DNA of 19,692 nucleotides, taken from NCBI GenBank assembly GCA_903922535.1, contig CAIXUF010001278.1:1-19692 (forward strand). The letters are read 5' to 3'. The DNA comes from Candidatus Hydrogenedentota bacterium. Lineage in GTDB: Bacteria; Hydrogenedentota; Hydrogenedentia; Hydrogenedentiales; CAITNO01. Positions 15,863 through 19,692 of the stretch are shown here, one piece after another (within the stretch, counting starts at the first letter, position 1; each line of letters starts with the position of its first letter). A program made the translations under genes and the position numbers. The notes beneath the pieces were generated by a model, which saw only the letters and a list, made by a program, of their open reading frames with translations, had not been told where the DNA came from and did no database searches.

Positions 15863-15915
15863 GAACAATATCGGGCGGTGTCAGCCGCGAGAAGTCCGGC
15901 TACTCGGGGAAGATC

Positions 15916-15966
15916 GGGTAACTTGACAAACCGGGCAACATGGCAAACAGGGCAACTTGACAACAA
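15916..15966 (+). repeat. Three tandem 17-bp repeats
   Basis: The units are GGGTAACTTGACAAACC (15916), GGGCAACATGGCAAACA (15933) and GGGCAACTTGACAACAA (15950), in perfect register. The first and third differ at 4 positions and the middle one is more diverged. The -35 hexamer of the candidate promoter lies in the third unit, so a bound regulator could overlap RNA polymerase. Only three units and no spacer structure, so not CRISPR. Confidence 0.75.
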
Positions 15967-15985
15967 AAAAGATATCTTATATTGT
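15957..15985 (+). promoter_or_regulatory. Candidate sigma70 promoter of the HEPN module
   Basis: TTGACA (15957-15962) is a perfect -35. TATTGT (15980-15985) stands 17 bases downstream, and TATATT (15978-15983) stands 15 bases downstream; either may serve as -10. The surrounding sequence is markedly AT-rich. The next plus-strand gene starts at 16242. Confidence 0.55.
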
Positions 15986-16014
15986 GTATTCTGAACATAG
16001 CCGGTCGATGAGGA

Positions 16015-16050
16015 AGTTGAATCCCTGCGGAAAAGCGCCAGTTGAATCCC
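16015..16050 (+). repeat. 11-bp direct repeat AGTTGAATCCC
   Basis: AGTTGAATCCC occurs exactly at 16015-16025 and 16040-16050, start to start 25 bases, in the leader of the HEPN module. It could be a pair of regulator half-sites or a chance or duplication product. Confidence 0.5.
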
Positions 16051-16241
16051 GAAAAAGAGTCCAATTACATCCGGTTCTGCGGGGAGGGTGGGCAATTGGA
16101 AAGTCAGTCAGAGAGAACGGGTGCGAAGCGTTGGCGAAAGGCGGGAGGAATCGACAAAGCCCGGCTTGGATGCGGAGTCATCACAGCAGAGGCAAACGAA
16201 GCCAGGCTTCCAGACAGCCCGCACACAGAAAGGAATTGGAC

Positions 16242-16781
16242 ATGACAAAGGAAGAATTCGACATCTTCATCAAGAAACAGGCGCAAAAGGTCCAACAGGC
16301 AACTGTCGACTGGAATGAACAACTGGAGGAATGGAAAGCGTATCTTGACAGGTTTTACGAGCGGGTGGAATCTTTGCTCCGGCCTTATCTGGACGACAAG
16401 TCCGTTGATCTCTCGTATTCGAAAAAGACTTTAGTGGAAGAATTCATCGGCGAATATGAGGTGAGGGCCGCCTTGATTTCTTTTGGCGGCAATAAGATAA
16501 GACTTGACCCCATTGGAACCAACCTGATCGCTGCAAAAGGCCGTGTGGACATGGTTGGACCGGGCGGCACAGTCAGGTTTGTGCTTGTCGATGCGAAAGC
16601 ATCCGCACCGACGGTTTCTGTCCGCATATCGATAAGTGGAGAGGACCTTCCTCCCGGTCCCGAGATTCCAGAACCAGTTGCGTGGGAGTGGAAGATTGCC
16701 ACAAAACCCCCCAGAATAGGCTACCTTCCAATGGCTCAAGAGGAGTTCTTCCAAGCGCTGACGGAAGTAGCCAATGGCTAG
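16242..16781 (+). CDS. Conserved-looking hypothetical, partner of HEPN gene
   Basis: This 179-residue protein starts at the ATG at 16242 with AAAGGA about 8 bases upstream. Residues 3-50 are strongly helical and charged (FIKKQAQKVQQATVDWNEQLEEW and following), likely a coiled coil. Residues 63-130 look like a beta-rich domain: EEFIGEYEVRAALISFGGNKI, then LDPIGTNLIAAKGRVDMVGP and GTVRFVLVDAKAS. A Pro-rich hinge (LPPGPEIPEPVAWEW) leads to IATKPPRIGYLPM and a C-terminal helix EEFFQALTEVANG. There is no nucleotidyltransferase G-S-x-D-x-D motif, helix-turn-helix, signal or membrane segment. The gene overlaps the HEPN gene start by 8 bases, so the two are translationally coupled. It may be an antitoxin or regulatory partner; that is inferred from context. 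The sequence is less GC-rich than its neighbours. Confidence 0.78.
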   Translation: MTKEEFDIFIKKQAQKVQQATVDWNEQLEEWKAYLDRFYERVESLLRPYLDDKSVDLSYSKKTLVEEFIGEYEVRAALISFGGNKIRLDPIGTNLIAAKGRVDMVGPGGTVRFVLVDAKASAPTVSVRISISGEDLPPGPEIPEPVAWEWKIATKPPRIGYLPMAQEEFFQALTEVANG

Positions 16782-17313
16782 CCGAGTCAATTTCTCAGGA
16801 CAACATCTGGAACTCGAAGAAATCGGCGAGCACTACGCTGATGTTGACGAGTCGCTAAAACGGTACTTTTCGCCGACGCCTGCGAATAAGAAACGGTTTG
16901 ACGGATATAGTCAAGAAGAGATTGCCTTCGAGCTAAGACAAAGACTCGTCGAACAGCACCAATTGGGCGCGTTGTCCATATTGGGCGCATTAGAGGCAGC
17001 GTTTCGGATGGACTATCTTCAACGTGTCTACGCAAGAAGAAAGGACGATCTTTCGCAGGCATTTCGGGCGCTGTACAAGGCAAAGGGCGCGCGCGTGTCG
17101 CTGGAAGACGACATTCTCGAAGCATGGAAAGCACACAGCAACGTTTCGCCAAGACTGGTTGGAGACCTTTGTGGAGCCCTCAAGTACCGGCACTGGCTGG
17201 CACATGGGCGGTACTGGACGCCAAAGTTGGGACAACGGTACGACTACGATGGGCTCTATGAATTTGCTGAGGCTGTCCTGTGTGCATTTCCCATGCTTAG
17301 CGGATCGGTATAA
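16774..17313 (+). CDS. HEPN-like protein with R-x4-H motif
   Basis: This 179-residue all-helical protein starts at 16774 inside the end of the partner gene. Residues 46-80 form one or two long helices (SQEEIAFELRQRLVEQHQLG, then ALSILGALEAAFRMDYLQ). Residues 110-135 form another, and LKYRHWLAHGRYW contains Arg139-His-Trp-Leu-Ala-His144, the R-x4-H signature of HEPN domains, which in many toxins, CRISPR effectors and abortive-infection proteins is the metal-independent RNase centre. A Trp/Tyr-rich turn and a last helix (GLYEFAEAVLCAF) complete a HEPN-sized fold. No other domain is present. A degradative RNase toxin is the simplest inference, but some HEPN proteins bind rather than cut RNA. No terminator was recognised after the stop. 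Confidence 0.75.
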   Translation: MASRVNFSGQHLELEEIGEHYADVDESLKRYFSPTPANKKRFDGYSQEEIAFELRQRLVEQHQLGALSILGALEAAFRMDYLQRVYARRKDDLSQAFRALYKAKGARVSLEDDILEAWKAHSNVSPRLVGDLCGALKYRHWLAHGRYWTPKLGQRYDYDGLYEFAEAVLCAFPMLSGSV

Positions 17314-17515
17314 AGTCCGCCGAAGCTTTCGTGCGCCAGCTCTGGATCTGTATACTGTAGTGGGGCTTTCATAGAACGACTTCAATTCAGAAGGCGGCTG
17401 TTTCGGCCGGTCGGCGGATTCCTGAGAATGGGCAATCGCCGCGCGATACCGCACGGCATTCAGGGTCGCGTGCGGCATGCCGACGGCCCAATGAAAGTTG
17501 ATCTTTGTTTCGGGT
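17314..17515. other. Convergent spacer between HEPN module and ilvB
   Basis: No gene is called here. The minus strand reads open as INFHWAVGMPHATLNAVRYR and beyond, with protein-like composition, but it has no start, runs into the HEPN gene and could be a relic. Short dyads occur: an imperfect GCCGCGCG/CGCACGGC and a GGCATGCC palindrome around 17440-17482. They lack a T-run, so they are not called a terminator. Confidence 0.4.
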
Positions 17516-19336
17516 CTAGAAGCAGTCTGACGGGTCGAGCACGCCTTCGGCGGGGCCGTGCTCGCGGGACTCGATGTGGGGGCCGGTGAGCATGTCTTTG
17601 TAGGGCTGGCCGGGGCCAACCATCGGATAGACAAAGGCCTGCCTGTCGGTCATGACTTCGAGGAAGGCCGGGCCGGGGAAGGCGAGGAATTCCTCCATCG
17701 TCTTGCGCAGGTCTTCGTATTTGGACACGCTGCGGGCAAACTCGAACCCGTCGGCCTCGGCGGTCCTGACGAAGTCCTTGCGGTGGTGCCGCTTGTCCGT
17801 GCCGGAGAAGCGCTCGCCGAAGTAGAGGGTCTGCCACTGCACAACCATGCCGTCGCCCCGGTTGTTGAGCAGCAGGACCTTGACGGGCAGGTTGTAGTTG
17901 GCGCAGGTTTCGAGTTCGCCGATGTTCATGCGGATGCTGCCGTCCCCGTCGACGTCCACCACGAGTTTGCCGGGATGGGCAAACTGGGCGCCGATGGCGG
18001 CGGGCAGGCCGAAGCCCATGGTGCCCATGCTGCCGGAGGTGATCCAGGTGCGGGGCTCTTTGAAGTCGAGGTACTGGGCGCAGAACATCTGGTGCTGGCC
18101 GACGCCGGAGGTGATGATTGCCCCGCCCCTGGTCAGCCCGTTGAGAACCTCGAGCGCGGCCTCGGGCTGGATAATCTCGCTGTCGCGGTTGAAGTCCTGG
18201 CGGTGCTTCTTTTTCATGTCGGCCAGGTGCTTGAGCCAGCGGGGATGGTCGGTGTGCACTTCGGCGCCGTATTCCATGAGGTCGCGCAGTGCGGCGCCCG
18301 CGTCGGCGATGTAGCTCCAGTCGACCCGCTTGACCTTGCCGACCTCGGCCGCGTCGATGTCGATCTGCGCGATGACTGCGTTCTCGGCAAAGCGGAGGGG
18401 CAGTCCGGCGACGCGGTCGTCGAAACGCGCGCCGACGCAGATGAGCAAATCGCAGTCCTCCACGGCGTAGTTTGCGTAGGCGGTGCCGTGCATGCCGAGC
18501 ATGTGCATGGCCAGTTCGTCCGTGGTGTCGACGGCGCCGATGCCGGTCAGCGTGGTGACGGCCGGGATCTGGTAGCGCTTCATGAACTGGCGCAGCAGGC
18601 CGGAGGCCTCGGCCAGGATCACGCCGCCGCCGACGTAGAGCAGGGGCCGCTTGGATTTCTTGAGCATGCGGAAGAAATCGCGGGCCTTTTCCCTGGGCAT
18701 GGAAGCGGCTTTGAGCGCGTCAATCCGCTGCTGATAGCCGGGCAGGGGGAGCACGCCTTCGCCCTTGTAAACGCCGTGCCAGTTCTGCACGTCCTTGGGA
18801 AGGTCGATCACGACCGGGCCGGGCCTTCCGCTGCGGGCAATGTGGAACGCGGTGCGAATGGTGGACTCGAGTTCCTCCTCGTTCTTGACGAGGAAGACAT
18901 GCTTGGCGCAGGAACTCATGATGCTGAAGACGGGCGCCTCCTGGAAGGCGTCGGTGCCAATGGCGGCGCGGGCCACCTGGCCGGAAATGAGCACCATGGG
19001 AATGGAATCGGCCATGCAGTCGCGCACGGGAGTGACGCAGTTGGTTGCCCCCGGGCCGGAGGTGACGATGCACACGCCCACCCGGCCGCTGGCCCGGGCG
19101 TAGCCCGCGGCCATGAACCCGGCACCCTGCTCGTTGGCGGGCACGACGAGTCTGATCCGGTTGTCGGGGCTGTTTTGGTTCCAGCGGTACACGGCGTCGT
19201 AGGTGGGCAGAATGGCCCCGCCGCTGTAGCCGAAGACCGTGTCAACGCCCTCATCGGCGAGCACCTGCATGACCATGTCCGCACCGGACATGGTCTGGCC
19301 TGCCATCTTGTGATGCTGTGTTTTTGACGCGTTCAT
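17516..19336 (-). CDS. ilvB: Acetolactate synthase large (catalytic) subunit
   Basis: This 606-residue thiamine diphosphate enzyme condenses two pyruvates to 2-acetolactate (or pyruvate with 2-oxobutyrate), the first committed step of valine, leucine and isoleucine synthesis. The start at 19336 has GGAG about 8 bases upstream; the open frame extends to 19459 without homology. Visible motifs are GADMVMQVLADEGVDTVFGY, YSGGAILPTYDA, the catalytic glutamate in PANEQGAGFMAAGYAR (Glu69), ARFDDRVAGLPLRF, and the cofactor motif GDG (464-466) to NN (491-492). Two places differ from the commonest sequence: NEQGAGF for HEQGAAH, and NNRGDGMVVQWQ where a Leu-Gly-Met is usual. The length and all domains are complete. 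No ilvN regulatory subunit or ilvC lies adjacent on the downstream side; the upstream gene ends at an intrinsic terminator. Confidence 0.95.
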   Translation of the reverse strand: MNASKTQHHKMAGQTMSGADMVMQVLADEGVDTVFGYSGGAILPTYDAVYRWNQNSPDNRIRLVVPANEQGAGFMAAGYARASGRVGVCIVTSGPGATNCVTPVRDCMADSIPMVLISGQVARAAIGTDAFQEAPVFSIMSSCAKHVFLVKNEEELESTIRTAFHIARSGRPGPVVIDLPKDVQNWHGVYKGEGVLPLPGYQQRIDALKAASMPREKARDFFRMLKKSKRPLLYVGGGVILAEASGLLRQFMKRYQIPAVTTLTGIGAVDTTDELAMHMLGMHGTAYANYAVEDCDLLICVGARFDDRVAGLPLRFAENAVIAQIDIDAAEVGKVKRVDWSYIADAGAALRDLMEYGAEVHTDHPRWLKHLADMKKKHRQDFNRDSEIIQPEAALEVLNGLTRGGAIITSGVGQHQMFCAQYLDFKEPRTWITSGSMGTMGFGLPAAIGAQFAHPGKLVVDVDGDGSIRMNIGELETCANYNLPVKVLLLNNRGDGMVVQWQTLYFGERFSGTDKRHHRKDFVRTAEADGFEFARSVSKYEDLRKTMEEFLAFPGPAFLEVMTDRQAFVYPMVGPGQPYKDMLTGPHIESREHGPAEGVLDPSDCF

Positions 19337-19403
19337 ACTGCTGTCTCCTCGATACTGCCCGCCCGCGGCGCCCAAGGCGCGCGAGCGCAAACCGTGCCCA
19401 TCG

Positions 19404-19448
19404 TAAAAGAGAAAAAACGCGAGCGCCATTTCGGGAACGGCGCTCGCG
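19404..19448 (-). terminator. Intrinsic terminator of the upstream (partial) gene
   Basis: On the minus strand a perfect 10-bp GC stem (19448-19439 with 19427-19418, CGCGAGCGCC and its complement) with an 11-base loop is followed by a run of T broken by C (19417-19404). It lies 20 bases after the stop of the gene at 19469 and before ilvB, so ilvB is probably transcribed from its own promoter in the 70 bases between. Confidence 0.85.
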
Positions 19449-19468
19449 CGGGTTGTCAACGGGTCGAA

Positions 19469-19692
19469 CTACTTCTCCGTTTCCGCCTCGGGCGCCGCCT
19501 CTTCCGCGGGTACCTCGGCTTCAATCGGTGCTGCTGCGGTCTCAGCCGGGGCTTCGACTGCCTCGGCGGGCGCCTCGGCAACTTCAGCCGGGGCTTCGAC
19601 GACTTCGGCGGGCGCCTCGGCAACTTCGACCGGGGCTTCTTCGACAACCTCGGCAGGCGCTTCAGCCACTTCGACCGGGGCTTCGACGGCCT
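19469..19692 (-). CDS. C-terminal Ala/Glu/Pro/Val repeat tail of a protein running off the window
   Basis: At least 73 codons are open from the window edge to a TAG at 19469. The peptide is a near-perfect repeat of units such as AEAPAEVVE and EAPVEVA (each about 7-10 residues), ending EEAAPEAETEK. A GTG at 19669 lies inside the repeat and is not a plausible start. Such acidic Ala-Pro tails occur at the ends of ribosomal and envelope-spanning proteins in high-GC bacteria, so the folded part and the identity lie beyond the right edge. The tail is followed by the intrinsic terminator 19404-19448. The repeats are also visible in DNA and are prone to slippage. Confidence 0.7.
   Translation of the reverse strand, partial: AVEAPVEVAEAPAEVVEEAPVEVAEAPAEVVEAPAEVAEAPAEAVEAPAETAAAPIEAEVPAEEAAPEAETEK

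Larger units (their letters stand above)
15863..16241. other. Spacer and long leader upstream of the HEPN module
   Basis: After the GNAT stop this region carries three 17-bp tandem repeats, a promoter candidate and an 11-bp direct repeat, listed separately. From the promoter to the first module gene is about 250 bases. That leader is long for a simple operon. A TTG-initiated extension of the partner frame (from 15957) gives a basic peptide unlike the rest of the protein and is not accepted. Confidence 0.55.

Noticed and set aside
15916..15966. CRISPR-like array
   Set aside because: The 17-bp units are directly adjacent with no spacers, only three copies, and no cas gene is present.
16242..17313. 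Classical HEPN/MNT toxin-antitoxin pair
   Set aside because: The partner lacks the G-S-x10-D-x-D nucleotidyltransferase motif and has a different predicted architecture, so that label would be misleading.
17558..19327. A 589-codon open frame on the plus strand
   Set aside because: Exactly antisense to ilvB, rich in Gly/Ala/Val/His/Asp with no domain; ilvB motifs on the minus strand are unambiguous.
1..19692. tRNA, rRNA, insertion sequence or integrase gene
   Set aside because: No cloverleaf-like, rRNA-like or transposase/recombinase sequence was recognised; covariance-model searches could not be run, so a small RNA could be missed.

Overview
The window is a high-GC bacterial chromosome segment with 13 well-supported complete or partial protein genes, two small less certain ones and several unusually repeat-rich intergenic stretches. 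No rRNA, tRNA, CRISPR array, transposase or phage gene was seen. The gene types point to a PVC-like or Hydrogenedentota-like bacterium: a prepilin-type DUF1559 protein with the C-terminal H-x-DG motif, a Tat-exported Gfo/Idh/MocA oxidoreductase next to a secreted sugar-isomerase-like protein, and intergenic spacers full of short-period repeats. This placement rests on gene families only.

Layout. Positions 3-104 hold the C-terminal end of a plus-strand gene. It converges, across a GC-rich hairpin (106-132), on a minus-strand gene for a large unrecognised lipoprotein-like protein (149-2215). A 647-base spacer follows. Next is a minus-strand cluster, read from high to low coordinates: Gfo/Idh/MocA oxidoreductase (7598-6264), sugar phosphate isomerase/epimerase-like protein (6244-5381), DUF1559 pseudopilin-like protein (5359-4418) and a polytopic membrane protein (4287-2863). 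The first three are separated by only 19 and 21 bases and look like one operon for extracytoplasmic sugar chemistry.

From the divergent spacer 7599-8089 a plus-strand operon starts: a GH63-like glucosidase (8090-10750), 6-phosphogluconolactonase pgl (10767-11528) and glucose-6-phosphate dehydrogenase zwf (11515-13008, overlapping pgl by 14 bases). It links glucoside cleavage to the oxidative pentose phosphate pathway. Then come a repeat-bearing spacer, a minus-strand gene for a helical protein with a proline-rich tail (13345-13974), and about 1 kb of mostly non-coding, repeat-laden DNA (13975-14970). A small exported BamE-like protein (14971-15396) and a GNAT acetyltransferase (15446-15862) follow on the plus strand.

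The most interesting accessory locus is 15916-17313. Three tandem 17-bp repeats end in a sigma70-like promoter, followed by a leader of roughly 250 bases and two overlapping 179-codon genes. The second encodes a HEPN-like protein with an R-x4-H motif. The first encodes an unrecognised partner that is not an MNT nucleotidyltransferase. Base composition there is visibly less GC-rich than in the neighbours. The module resembles a toxin-antitoxin or defence cassette of undescribed type.

The right end, on the minus strand, has acetolactate synthase large subunit ilvB (19336-17516) with no ilvN directly downstream, a strong intrinsic terminator (19404-19448), and the Ala/Glu/Pro/Val-repeat C-terminus of a gene that runs off the window (19692-19469).
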